From Ruegeria sp. Alg231-54 (GTDB lineage: Bacteria; Pseudomonadota; Alphaproteobacteria; Rhodobacterales; Rhodobacteraceae): a stretch of DNA of 64,000 nucleotides. Made by a program: the position numbers and the translations under genes. The notes beneath the pieces were generated by a model that saw only the letters and a list, made by a program, of their open reading frames with translations, was not told the origin of the DNA and searched no databases. Below are positions 52,031 to 60,934 of the stretch, piece after piece; the first letter of the stretch is position 1; the number at the start of each line of letters is the position of its first letter. The DNA lies in the NCBI RefSeq assembly GCF_900143525.1, contig NZ_FREZ01000004.1, forward strand, positions 124,001-188,000, read 5' to 3'.

Positions 52031-54181
52031 TTACTCTGCGCTTTCCTCTTTCTTTTCTTTCTTCTCGGGAACGATCTCTTCGCCGGTTTCCTGATCGACC
52101 ACTTTCATCGACAGGCGGACCTTGCCGCGGTCGTCAAAGCCCAGCAGCTTGACCTTTACTTCCTGACCTTCCTTCAGAACATCCGACGGATGGTTCAGGC
52201 GGCGGTTTTCGATCTGGGACACGTGGACCAGACCGTCGCGCTTGCCAAAGAAGTTCACGAAGGCACCGAAGTCGACGATCTTAACGACTTTACCGGTGTA
52301 AACTTGGCCTTCTTCCGGCTCAGCGACGATCGAGTGGATCATCTCATACGCCTTCTTGATCGATTCACCATCGGGCGATGCGATCTTGATCACACCATCG
52401 TCGTTGATGTCGACCTTGGCGCCGGACACTTCGACGATTTCGCGGATGACCTTACCGCCCGAGCCGATCACTTCACGGATCTTGTCGGTTGGAATGTTCA
52501 TGGTCTCGATGCGCGGGGCGTGGACCGAGAAATCGTTGGTCTCGGACAGGGCTTTGCCCATCTCACCCAGGATGTGCATCCGGCCGTCCTTGGCTTGTGC
52601 CAGGGCTTTCTCCATGATCTCGGGCGTGATGCCTGCGACCTTGATGTCCATCTGCAGCGAGGTAATGCCGTTTTCGGTGCCCGCAACTTTGAAGTCCATG
52701 TCGCCCAGGTGGTCTTCGTCACCCAGAATATCCGACAGGATGGCGTATTCGCCGTCATCTTCCAGGATCAGGCCCATGGCCACACCGGCAACCGGTGCTT
52801 TCAGCGGAACGCCCGCATCCATCATCGACAGCGAGCCGCCGCAGACCGACGCCATCGAGGACGAGCCGTTGGATTCCGTGATCTCGGACACGATGCGGAT
52901 CGTGTAGGGAAAGTCAGTCGCCGCGGGCAGAACCGCCTGCAGGGCGCGCCATGCCAGCTTGCCGTGGCCGATCTCACGACGGCCCGGACCACCAACGCGG
53001 CCAACTTCACCAACCGAATACGGAGGGAAGTTGTAGTGCAGCAGGAAGTTCGATTTGAAGTTGCCGTGCAGCGCGTCGATGAACTGCTCATCGTCGCCAG
53101 TGCCCAGCGTGGTCACGGCCAGAGCCTGCGTTTCACCACGGGTGAACAGCGCGGAGCCGTGCGTCCGAGGCAGCATCGAGGTTTCTGCAACGATCGAACG
53201 GATATCAGTGGTCGAACGACCGTCGATCCGCTTGCCGCCTTTGACGACGTCGCCGCGCAGAATGCCAGCTTCCAGCTTCTTCATTGCGGAACCGAGGTTG
53301 CCGTCTTCCAGCTGCTCTTCGGTCAGCGCTGCTTTGATTGCTTCACGCGCAGCGGCAACAGCGGCGGTGCGCTCTTGCTTGTCGGTGATCGCGAAAGCGG
53401 CGCGCATTTGCTCTTCACCGGCAGCTTTGACTGCGGCTGACAGCTCCGAGAAGTCGGGTGCCTGGAAGTCGAACGGCTCTTTCGCGGCGTCTTCGGCCAG
53501 TGCGATGATCAGGTCGATGACCGGCTGAATCTGCTCATGTGCGAATTTGACCGCACCCAGCATTTCGGCCTCGGACAGCTCGTACGCCTCCGATTCAACC
53601 ATCATCACGGCGTCTTTGGTACCGGCAACAACCAGATCCAGACGCTGTTCAGGGTTCAGGCGCAGGTCCTGCATGTCGTCAACGGTCGGGTTCAGAACGT
53701 ATTCACCGTCCTCAAAACCAACGCGGGCACCGGCGATCGGACCCATGAACGGCGCGCCGGAAATAGTCAACGCAGCCGAGGCAGCGATCATCGCAACCAT
53801 GTCGGGGTCGTTGACCAGATCGTGGGACAGCACGGTGCACATCACCAGAACTTCGTTTTTGAAGCCGTCAACGAACAGCGGGCGGATCGGACGGTCGATC
53901 AGACGCGCGGTCAGCGTCTCTTTTTCGGTCGGGCGCGCCTCGCGCTTGAAGAAGCCACCCGGAACCTTACCGGCGGCATAGTATTTTTCCTGATAGTGGA
54001 CGGTCAGAGGGAAAAAGTCCTGACCCGGTTTTTGCTGCCGTGCAAAGGTCACGTTCGCCATGACGCTGGTTTCGCCCAGTGTCGCGATCACGCTGCCGTC
54101 GGCCTGACGGGCAACCTTGCCGGTTTCCAGTGTGAGCGTCTCTTCGCCCCACTGCATAGATTTTTTCGTTACATCAAACAT
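52031..54181 (-). CDS. pnp: Polynucleotide phosphorylase
   Basis: The 716-residue enzyme degrades RNA 3' to 5' phosphorolytically, as part of the RNA degradosome. Two RNase PH domains are present: first [20 protein letters not shown] and [20 protein letters not shown]; second [20 protein letters not shown] then [20 protein letters not shown]. The catalytic aspartates lie in [20 protein letters not shown]. The KH domain is [20 protein letters not shown], and the S1 domain is [20 protein letters not shown]. rpsO, the usual upstream neighbour, is absent; a membrane protein gene lies upstream instead. The leader is structured. Confidence 0.97.
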   Translation of the reverse strand: MFDVTKKSMQWGEETLTLETGKVARQADGSVIATLGETSVMANVTFARQQKPGQDFFPLTVHYQEKYYAAGKVPGGFFKREARPTEKETLTARLIDRPIRPLFVDGFKNEVLVMCTVLSHDLVNDPDMVAMIAASAALTISGAPFMGPIAGARVGFEDGEYVLNPTVDDMQDLRLNPEQRLDLVVAGTKDAVMMVESEAYELSEAEMLGAVKFAHEQIQPVIDLIIALAEDAAKEPFDFQAPDFSELSAAVKAAGEEQMRAAFAITDKQERTAAVAAAREAIKAALTEEQLEDGNLGSAMKKLEAGILRGDVVKGGKRIDGRSTTDIRSIVAETSMLPRTHGSALFTRGETQALAVTTLGTGDDEQFIDALHGNFKSNFLLHYNFPPYSVGEVGRVGGPGRREIGHGKLAWRALQAVLPAATDFPYTIRIVSEITESNGSSSMASVCGGSLSMMDAGVPLKAPVAGVAMGLILEDDGEYAILSDILGDEDHLGDMDFKVAGTENGITSLQMDIKVAGITPEIMEKALAQAKDGRMHILGEMGKALSETNDFSVHAPRIETMNIPTDKIREVIGSGGKVIREIVEVSGAKVDINDDGVIKIASPDGESIKKAYEMIHSIVAEPEEGQVYTGKVVKIVDFGAFVNFFGKRDGLVHVSQIENRRLNHPSDVLKEGQEVKVKLLGFDDRGKVRLSMKVVDQETGEEIVPEKKEKKEESAE

Positions 54182-54194
54182 ATGCGTATCCTAG

Positions 54195-54259
54195 ATGGGA
54201 GCACTCCCGCCCCTGCGGGTCTCCCGTTTGCATGGCGGCCCCATTGCCGCCGATCCCAT
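54195..54259 (-). promoter_or_regulatory. Structured 5' leader of pnp
   Basis: The sequence upstream of pnp can fold as a three-way arrangement. A closing stem pairs ATGGGA with TCCCAT (54195-54200 and 54254-54259). Two inner hairpins are CCCGC/GCGGG (54206-54210 and 54215-54219) and GGCGGC/GCCGCC (54234-54239 and 54246-54251). In E. coli the pnp leader is cut by RNase III and controls PNPase level; an equivalent role here is inferred. Confidence 0.45.
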
Positions 54260-54374
54260 TTTAGCTTTCGTCTGAGTGCCGGGATCAGGGCACAACGTCT
54301 CAGATACCGCGCGCATACATGAGATTGGGGCGGATTGAAAGAGGTCTCGCTTAAAGCAGGGTTCCCGCCGGAAT

Positions 54375-55259
54375 TCAGAAAGAACACTCGCGCGACTTTC
54401 GCAACGCCCGCAAATCCGTTGCTGTTTCCAGATCCGGGGACGGGGCAGCCACGGCTACTGTGTCATCCCCTTCGAATTTCAAAAACGCCAGAGCACACAC
54501 CGACCAGAGCCACGAATTCAGCCATAGCAAAGCCCCACCTGCGGCGGCTCCCCTAAGAATGACCTCAAGATCGAAATTTGGCAAACTCTGTGCCGTCAGG
54601 ATTGAGATTACCGACATAAGGATCGGAAGCAGGGCGTAAAAAGCTGTGTAGAAGCCAAAATAGAGCTGCAGGAAGATCGAAACGAAGAAGACGCAGAACA
54701 GCGGTATGAAACTTTGCCCCAGCCCATTGAAGAAGGCGTGGCTCGGCGCGCGGTGCCCGGCGGATTGTGCGGCGCTGGCTATCGGTACGGCCATGATCGC
54801 GTAGAACGCAGCCCATACAAAGCACATCACGATCAGACTGCTGCCCACGGCAAGCAGGCCAAAAGCGCCCAGAGTTGGCTTGGGAACGTTTTGGAAAGCG
54901 GCCCAAGATACCGGTTCCCCGATCTGCCACAGGGCATATGCAATGCCCGATACAGCCACAATCAGTTTCAGAACCCATAGTACAGCAGCAAAGAACAACC
55001 CGTACATTACCGAATACAGGGCCATGGCCCTGTAATCCGTGTGTCGCCTATCCCCTTTCAGCGCAAGCGCTGTGCGTATTCCGAACAGGGTGAAAAAAGC
55101 GGTTGTGACCGGTCCGCTAATGTAATTGGCCATCCCGAGGGTGAAAATACCCAGAACCGTCCAAACAACAACTGAGGCGAGGCTAATCACAAGAACGGGG
55201 ACGATCATGTGCAGCATCACGCGCATCGACAGTAGAAGAGAGTTGAAGATAAGCGTCAT
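54375..55259 (-). CDS. Multi-spanning membrane protein of unknown function
   Basis: The 294-residue product has about seven hydrophobic helices, such as MIVPVLVISLASVVVWTVLG, FFAAVLWVLKLIVAVSGIAY, LIVMCFVWAAFYAIMAVPIA and FYALLPILMSVISILTAQSL. It ends in a hydrophilic 40-residue tail. No transporter or enzyme motif was recognised. It is transcribed toward pnp with a 193-bp gap that includes the pnp leader, so it probably forms a separate transcript. It is divergent from the BCCT gene. Confidence 0.68.
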   Translation of the reverse strand: MTLIFNSLLLSMRVMLHMIVPVLVISLASVVVWTVLGIFTLGMANYISGPVTTAFFTLFGIRTALALKGDRRHTDYRAMALYSVMYGLFFAAVLWVLKLIVAVSGIAYALWQIGEPVSWAAFQNVPKPTLGAFGLLAVGSSLIVMCFVWAAFYAIMAVPIASAAQSAGHRAPSHAFFNGLGQSFIPLFCVFFVSIFLQLYFGFYTAFYALLPILMSVISILTAQSLPNFDLEVILRGAAAGGALLWLNSWLWSVCALAFLKFEGDDTVAVAAPSPDLETATDLRALRKSRECSF

Positions 55260-55331
55260 AGGGCAGGGCCTGTTAATATAGCGAAAGTATCAAAGCGCGA
55301 AAACTACCTGAAGGCGATTAGTTTGCAAGGG

Positions 55332-55356
55332 GTGAGTGCAACGCAATTGCATTCAC
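55332..55356. promoter_or_regulatory. 25-bp dyad upstream of the BCCT transporter gene
   Basis: GTGAGTGCAA and TTGCATTCAC are inverted half-sites separated by five bases, with one mismatch in ten. They lie in the 255-bp gap between divergent genes, about 160 bp before the BCCT start. This is a candidate operator for a dimeric regulator. The rest of the gap shows no gene. Confidence 0.5.
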
Positions 55357-55514
55357 TAACAGGAATGCGTTTGGTTAAATTATGTCGTCAGTGTAAGCTG
55401 TTATCACGAAGCCCGCGGTCGAATTGACGGAGAAACGCCAAGGGACAAAATCTCGTTTCCGTCCGCTGGTCGAATACCTTGGCGTTTGCACTTAGCGAAC
55501 AGAAGGGCAGACGA

Positions 55515-57116
55515 ATGGCACAAACCAAGAAAATGCTGGATCCGGACCCCCGGATTTACGACTTCGAGACCGAATACGAGGTTGGGCAAGACAACGTCCG
55601 GCCGTTCGGTTTGGACATCCACAACCCGGTCTTTTTGATCTCGAGCATCCTGATCTTTGCGTTCGTTCTGATCGCGTTGGCCAATCAAGAGGGTACCGCG
55701 GCACTGTTTGGCTGGCTACGACCATGGCTCACCAGCACGTTTGACTGGTTCCTGGTCCTGTCGGTCGACGCAATCACATTGTTCTGTCTTGTTCTGATCG
55801 TGTTGCCGGTTGGCAAGGTGCGGATCGGTGGCAAGGACGCAAAGCCCGACTATTCCTATGCCGGATGGATAGCGATGATGTTCGCGGCCGGTATCGGTAT
55901 CGGGCTGTTGTTCTTTGGAGTGATGGAGCCCGTCTATTACAATTTTGCCGAAGACGGCAACGCGGTGCCACTGGGCATCGACATCGCCGTTCCAGGCAAT
56001 GAATATGCTGGAGTCGTCGGTACAATCCATCATTGGGGGCTGGAAGGCTGGGCGGTCTACGCCGCTGTTGGTCTGAGTCTGGCCATCTTTGCCTATAACC
56101 TCGATCTTCCCCTGACCTTGCGATCGGCTTTCTATCCGATCCTGGGTGAACGTGTCTGGGGTTGGTGGGGCCATATCATCGACACTCTGGCGGTGTTTGC
56201 GACGCTATTTGGCCTGACCACCTCGCTGGGTCTTGGCGCGCAGCAGGTTGCGGCAGGATTGAATGAGGTGTTCGGCATCGAACCCAGCCCAACCGTCACA
56301 GTTCTGCTGATCATCGGTATCACGTTGATTGCGTTGGGTTCAGTCCTGATGGGAATGGATGCTGGCGTCAAACGGTTGAGCGAAATCAACATGATCATGG
56401 CCGTGGGCCTGTTTATCTTCGTGATTGTTGTTACTGGCGTCGGCACGGCCATCGCACGGTATTTCAACGTGATGGTGGATTATGTGTACCACCTGCCGGC
56501 GCTGTCGAACCCGTTTGGGCGTGAAGACACCAGTTACTTCCACGGCTGGACCACCTTCTACTGGGCCTGGTGGATCGCATGGTCGCCCTTTGTAGGCATG
56601 TTCATCGCCCGAATCTCAAAAGGTCGCACAGTGCGCGAGTTCATCCTTTGCGCCCTGCTGGCACCGACGGCTGTTTGTGCCTTGTGGATGTCGACCTTTG
56701 GCGGTGCCGCCATCGACATGTTGAACGCAGGTGGAGCAGAAGGTGTACGTGCCACAGTGATCGACAGCTACGCCCCTGAAGGTGCGCTGTTCGGATTCCT
56801 CAAGGAGCTGCCGCTTTACAGTATTGTTGCGCCAATCGCCCTGGTCCTGATCGTGGTTTTCTTTGTCACCTCGTCGGATTCCGGCTCGCTGGTTATCGAC
56901 ACGATTACTGCGGGTGGAAAGATGGACGCACCGGTGGTTCAGCGGGTGTTCTGGTGCACTTTGGAAGGTCTGGTCGCCATTGCGCTGTTGCTTGGCGGGG
57001 GCCTCTCTGCACTACAAGGTGCTGCGGTTTCGACAGGTATCCCGTTCACGTTGGTGGTTCTGATCATGTGCTACTGCTTGTGGCTGGCGCTGAAATCAGA
57101 AAAAGCCAAGATGTAG
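55515..57116 (+). CDS. BCCT-family betaine/carnitine/choline-type transporter
   Basis: The 533-residue inner-membrane transporter has about 12 helices and the family signature rich in Trp near residue 345: YFHGWTTFYWAWWIAWSPFV then GMFIARISKGRTVREF. The Gly-rich TM3 segment is MMFAAGIGIGLLFFGVMEPV. BCCT members import quaternary amines or related compounds with sodium or protons. The context of demethylating oxidoreductases on the opposite strand suggests import of glycine betaine, dimethylglycine or a similar compound for catabolism; the substrate is inferred. There is no long C-terminal osmosensing tail, which also favours a metabolic role. A strong terminator follows. Confidence 0.92.
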   Translation: MAQTKKMLDPDPRIYDFETEYEVGQDNVRPFGLDIHNPVFLISSILIFAFVLIALANQEGTAALFGWLRPWLTSTFDWFLVLSVDAITLFCLVLIVLPVGKVRIGGKDAKPDYSYAGWIAMMFAAGIGIGLLFFGVMEPVYYNFAEDGNAVPLGIDIAVPGNEYAGVVGTIHHWGLEGWAVYAAVGLSLAIFAYNLDLPLTLRSAFYPILGERVWGWWGHIIDTLAVFATLFGLTTSLGLGAQQVAAGLNEVFGIEPSPTVTVLLIIGITLIALGSVLMGMDAGVKRLSEINMIMAVGLFIFVIVVTGVGTAIARYFNVMVDYVYHLPALSNPFGREDTSYFHGWTTFYWAWWIAWSPFVGMFIARISKGRTVREFILCALLAPTAVCALWMSTFGGAAIDMLNAGGAEGVRATVIDSYAPEGALFGFLKELPLYSIVAPIALVLIVVFFVTSSDSGSLVIDTITAGGKMDAPVVQRVFWCTLEGLVAIALLLGGGLSALQGAAVSTGIPFTLVVLIMCYCLWLALKSEKAKM

Positions 57117-57140
57117 GGCCTTGATCTGAAACATTCTGGA

Positions 57141-57165
57141 CGCCCGCCTTTTGGCGGGCGTTTTT
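57141..57165 (+). terminator. Rho-independent terminator of the BCCT gene
   Basis: An 8-bp stem CGCCCGCC/GGCGGGCG with a TTTT loop is followed by TTTTT, 25 bp after the stop codon. Confidence 0.92.
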
Positions 57166-57233
57166 CGTCCCCGGACAACTATAAACGTCCGGATCATTCG
57201 AAGCCAAATAGCATGGGCCGATGGCCCCGCTAC

Positions 57234-58559
57234 TTATGCTTTGGCGACACTCACTGCAGTTTCGAGCGCTTGATCAAGACTGTTCGCCACCTGATCCACG
57301 TCGTCTAACGACAAACACAGCGGTGGCACCATCCGCAGGCATTGTTGAAACGGACCGGACTTTGACAGGATAATTCCTTGTGCGCGGCAGGCTTCGAAAA
57401 CCTCTGTGGTCATGTCCTTGTCCGGCGTTTTGCTATCCCGGTCTTTCACGAATTCCAGCGCAAGCATAAGGCCCTTCCCGCGAACATCGCCGATGACCTG
57501 ATACTTGTCTTTCAAGCCATGCAGCCTTTCCAGCAAGGCGGCCCCCACAACACGGGCGTTTTCCTGCAACCCTTCGTCCCGCATGACCGCAAGAACCGCA
57601 CGGGCTGCCGCAGCCGAGGTCGGGTTGGCACCATAGGTGTGGAACATAAACCTCTCTGCCATGGGTTCGGCGATATGTTTCTTGGCCACAACCGCCCCGA
57701 TCGGGAAGCCATTTCCAAGACCTTTTGCCATGACGACGATGTCGGGCACGACGCCGTCCGCTTCGAACCCCCAGAAGTTTTCGCCAGTGCGGCCAAAGCC
57801 CGACTGCACCTCGTCCGCGATATAGAGACCTCCTGCCGCGCGCACGCGCTCGGCTGCACCGGACATATAGCCGGGGGGCATTTCAATGATGCCGCCATAG
57901 CCCTGCACGCTTTCGACAAAGATGCCCGCCACATTGCCGGATGTGGCTGTGGCGATGGTGCGATCGATCTCATCCAGATAGGGCTGCGTGCCCGGCCCAA
58001 AGATGCCGCGGAATTGATTGGGTTCCGGCACGAAGGCCACGTTGCCGGGCATGCCCGGGTGGCGCCAGCCCGAGATACCGGTGATCGACTGCGCTGCAGC
58101 CGTTGGCCCGTGATAAGCGGTGCGCAAGGCAAGCAAATCCAGATTGCCGGTATAAGTGCGCGCCATGGTCATCGCCAGATCAACCGCCTCGGACCCTGAG
58201 TTGGTCAAATGTACCACCCAGTCATGTCCTTTGGGCATCGTCGCGGCCAATTCTTCGGCCAAATGCGCAGGTGTCGGGTGATAGAACATTGTCGTGCAAT
58301 GGGTCAGCTCTTGCGCTTGCGCGGTCGCCGCTGCCACCACGCGCGGATGCGAATGTCCGACCGAGATACAGACATTCATGCCCAACAGATCAGTGTATTT
58401 CCGCCCCTCCGTATCCCAAAGGTATTGGCCCTGACCTTTCTTGAAAACGATCGGTTCGCGAAAAGGCGTGAACCGCGTCAGCGAGGCGGCATAATACTGG
58501 TCCCGTCGCGCGGCTGTGTTCGAGAAGTCCCAGTCGGTGTGAAGGGGGTGGTCGGTCAT
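57234..58559 (-). CDS. Class III PLP-dependent aminotransferase
   Basis: The 441-residue enzyme has the class III motifs. HLTNSGSEAVDLAMTMAR binds PLP phosphate, ALRTAYHGPTAAAQSITG is the aromatic/His stacking region, and IADEVQSGFGRTGENFWGFE contains the cofactor-binding Asp. The PLP-binding Lys is in DIVVMAKGLGNGFPIGAVVA. The closest pattern is alanine-glyoxylate aminotransferase 2 and related omega-aminotransferases. It is the last gene of the operon and overlaps the upstream FAD/GcvT gene by 4 bp. Its amino donor is unknown; making or using glyoxylate/glycine at the end of a demethylation route would fit the context. Confidence 0.87.
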   Translation of the reverse strand: MTDHPLHTDWDFSNTAARRDQYYAASLTRFTPFREPIVFKKGQGQYLWDTEGRKYTDLLGMNVCISVGHSHPRVVAAATAQAQELTHCTTMFYHPTPAHLAEELAATMPKGHDWVVHLTNSGSEAVDLAMTMARTYTGNLDLLALRTAYHGPTAAAQSITGISGWRHPGMPGNVAFVPEPNQFRGIFGPGTQPYLDEIDRTIATATSGNVAGIFVESVQGYGGIIEMPPGYMSGAAERVRAAGGLYIADEVQSGFGRTGENFWGFEADGVVPDIVVMAKGLGNGFPIGAVVAKKHIAEPMAERFMFHTYGANPTSAAAARAVLAVMRDEGLQENARVVGAALLERLHGLKDKYQVIGDVRGKGLMLALEFVKDRDSKTPDKDMTTEVFEACRAQGIILSKSGPFQQCLRMVPPLCLSLDDVDQVANSLDQALETAVSVAKA

Positions 58560-60934
58560 TTGGAACCTCCGGTTTTCAGGCGTGAGTTTTCGGGGTCAAA
58601 GGGGGCCTCAGGCAGGATCGTTGCCGCACGATGCTGGCCCAGTATTGAGATGGTCAGCCCGTCTCGCGCAGTCGGGTCGCGCAGATAGGCCAAAGCCAGA
58701 ACCTTACCGGTCCGGTGGCCATAAGCACCCGAGGTGGCGATGCCGACCGGCAGACCGTCTTTCCAGACCGTGTGCGCGTAGAACGGATCTATCTCACCGG
58801 CGTCGACCTCAAGCAGCACCATTTCCCATGCGTTGTCCCTTGCTAGTTCGTCGCGTAGGTCCTTGCGGACAAACGGGGTCAGACCTGCCTCAAATGGGCT
58901 GCGTTCGGTCGTCAGATCACTGCCCCAACCGCGATAGCCTTTTTCAAGGCGCATGGAGTTTGCAGCATAGGCCCCGTAGAATCCCAGACCATGAGGTTTG
59001 GCGATCTCTTCAAGCGTCATGAAAAGTTGCACGGCATGTTCTTTGGCTACATGCAATTCCCAGCCATATTCGCCCAGATAAGACACCCGCAGGGCACGCA
59101 GAGGAAACCCGGCAATATGGATCTCTTGCGCGGTGAGCCAGGGCATATGGTTCAACTCGGGCAACACATCGGCGGAGTTGGGCCCCATGACGCCGATAAC
59201 TGCCAGATCCTCAGAGACTTTTCGAACGGTGACGTCAAAGCCTTTGGCAACCTGTGTCAGAAGATCATGGTCGATCTGCTCGGCCGCGGCGGCGCTGGTC
59301 AGATAAGCATGATCTTCAGTCAGGCGGGCGACGGTGAATTCTGACAGAACACCACCTGCCGGGGTCAGCGCATGGGTCAGGCCGATGCGGCCCGGCGGGA
59401 TCGCGCGGTTCGCGCCCAATGCTTGTAGGAAGGCCGCGACATCGGGGCCGGTGACGTCGAATTTCGAAAACACCGACAAGTCGGCCATGGCGACGCGATT
59501 GTGCGCGGCCTCGACCTCTCGCGCCACGGGTTCGAACCAATTGGCGCGGCGGAAGGTTTCATCGGCGATTGCTCCGGGCGTGTTTGAGAACCAATTTGGA
59601 CGCTCCCACCCATAAGCCGCGCCCATCACCGCGCCACGTTCGACCATCTGGTCATGCAGTGGAGACAGGCGCAATCCGCGCCCTGCGGGCCGTTCTTCGT
59701 AAGGATAGTGCACGCCAAATTGCAGGCCGAAACACTCGACGGCCTTAGCCACGCGGTAATCGCGATCTGCCCAGGACCCAAAGCGGCGCGAGTCCACCGC
59801 CAGCGCATCCATCGGCGGCGCGCCGTGGGTCATCCAATGGGCCAGGAACCAACCTGCGCCACCACCTTCCATCACCCCCATAGACGAGCCGGTCAAAATC
59901 CAGGCGTTTTCCAGCCCGTGTGCAGGTCCGATCAATGGATTTGCATCCGGGGTGAAGGTAATCGGCCCGTTGATCACCGATTTTACACCACCGGTTTCCA
60001 GCGCCGGTATTCGTTCCATTGCGGCCATGATGATGTGTTCCACACTGTCCAGATCCGGCGGCATCAGGTCCGCGCCAAACTCGGGTGGCACACCATCAAC
60101 GGACCAGACCTTGGCGTCCTTTTCATAAGGCCCCAGGATCAGCCCATCGCGTTCCTGCCGCACATACCAGCTTTCTTCAGGGTCGCGAATGATCGGCAGT
60201 TCGGGCAGACCCTCTTTGATCCGGGACGATACGGCCGCCACCGTGTCCGTCACCAGGTATTGGTGCAGCACCGGAACAGACGGGATATTGAGTCCCATCA
60301 TATGCCCGATTTCCCAGCCCCAGGTGCCTGCGGCGTTGACCACGTGGGTGGTTTCTACGATCTCTTTCGCAGTCTCGATCCGCCAATGATCCTGCTGACG
60401 CTCAATCGCGGTGACTGCGCAATTGCGTATGATCCGAGCCCCGCCACGCCGGGCAACCTCAGCCATTGCGTGGGTCGCCAGCGTAGGGTCTACATGGCCG
60501 TCATCAGGTTCATAAATCCCGCCGATCAGTCCATCCAGTTTGGCCAGAGGGAAGAGCTCGGCGATCCGATCGGGCGTCAGGACCTCCAGCGGGTAGCCGG
60601 TGAATTCGGACAGACCGGCCACATGGCGGAACTCATCCATTCGGTCGGGGTTGCGGGTAATCCGCATCGCGCCAGAGCGGTGAAAGCCGCAATCGCGTCC
60701 GGTTTCCCGCGGAAGTATATCGCGGTAAAGCCGAACAGAGGTGGCGCGCAATTCCTGAATGGTGGGATTATGCGCGAAATGGGTGCACAGCCCCGCCGCG
60801 TGCCATGTCGAACCATGGGTCAGGTCGTATTTCTCGACCAGCAGAACATCGGACCAGCCCGCCTTGATCAGATGATACATCAGCGACACACCCATCGCGC
60901 CGCCACCGATGATGACAACCTGCGCCTTGATCAT
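58556..60934 (-). CDS. FAD-dependent dimethylglycine/sarcosine dehydrogenase-like protein with GcvT domain (copy B)
   Basis: The 792-residue protein joins an N-terminal FAD-binding DAO domain to a C-terminal GcvT (tetrahydrofolate-binding) domain, as in dimethylglycine dehydrogenase. The FAD motif is VVIIGGGAMGVSLMYHLIKA. HGSTWHAAGLCTHFAHN carries the His that binds FAD covalently in DMGDH. Around residue 400 an FAO_M linker follows, then GcvT blocks ALTPAGGVLSEFTVARLTED, YLGEYGWELHVAKEHAVQLF and NSMRLEKGYRGWGSDLTTER. The family removes N-methyl groups and passes them to tetrahydrofolate; substrate may be dimethylglycine, sarcosine or another methylated amine. It overlaps both neighbours by 4 bp. 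Copy A (60931-63297) is clearly divergent, so the two are probably not redundant. Confidence 0.88.
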   Translation of the reverse strand: MIKAQVVIIGGGAMGVSLMYHLIKAGWSDVLLVEKYDLTHGSTWHAAGLCTHFAHNPTIQELRATSVRLYRDILPRETGRDCGFHRSGAMRITRNPDRMDEFRHVAGLSEFTGYPLEVLTPDRIAELFPLAKLDGLIGGIYEPDDGHVDPTLATHAMAEVARRGGARIIRNCAVTAIERQQDHWRIETAKEIVETTHVVNAAGTWGWEIGHMMGLNIPSVPVLHQYLVTDTVAAVSSRIKEGLPELPIIRDPEESWYVRQERDGLILGPYEKDAKVWSVDGVPPEFGADLMPPDLDSVEHIIMAAMERIPALETGGVKSVINGPITFTPDANPLIGPAHGLENAWILTGSSMGVMEGGGAGWFLAHWMTHGAPPMDALAVDSRRFGSWADRDYRVAKAVECFGLQFGVHYPYEERPAGRGLRLSPLHDQMVERGAVMGAAYGWERPNWFSNTPGAIADETFRRANWFEPVAREVEAAHNRVAMADLSVFSKFDVTGPDVAAFLQALGANRAIPPGRIGLTHALTPAGGVLSEFTVARLTEDHAYLTSAAAAEQIDHDLLTQVAKGFDVTVRKVSEDLAVIGVMGPNSADVLPELNHMPWLTAQEIHIAGFPLRALRVSYLGEYGWELHVAKEHAVQLFMTLEEIAKPHGLGFYGAYAANSMRLEKGYRGWGSDLTTERSPFEAGLTPFVRKDLRDELARDNAWEMVLLEVDAGEIDPFYAHTVWKDGLPVGIATSGAYGHRTGKVLALAYLRDPTARDGLTISILGQHRAATILPEAPFDPENSRLKTGGSK

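Noticed and set aside
52190..53440. A 416-codon plus-strand frame opposite pnp.
   Set aside because: It is antisense to an unambiguous PNPase. Its composition (many D, H, V, F, R) is typical of a shadow frame in GC-rich DNA.
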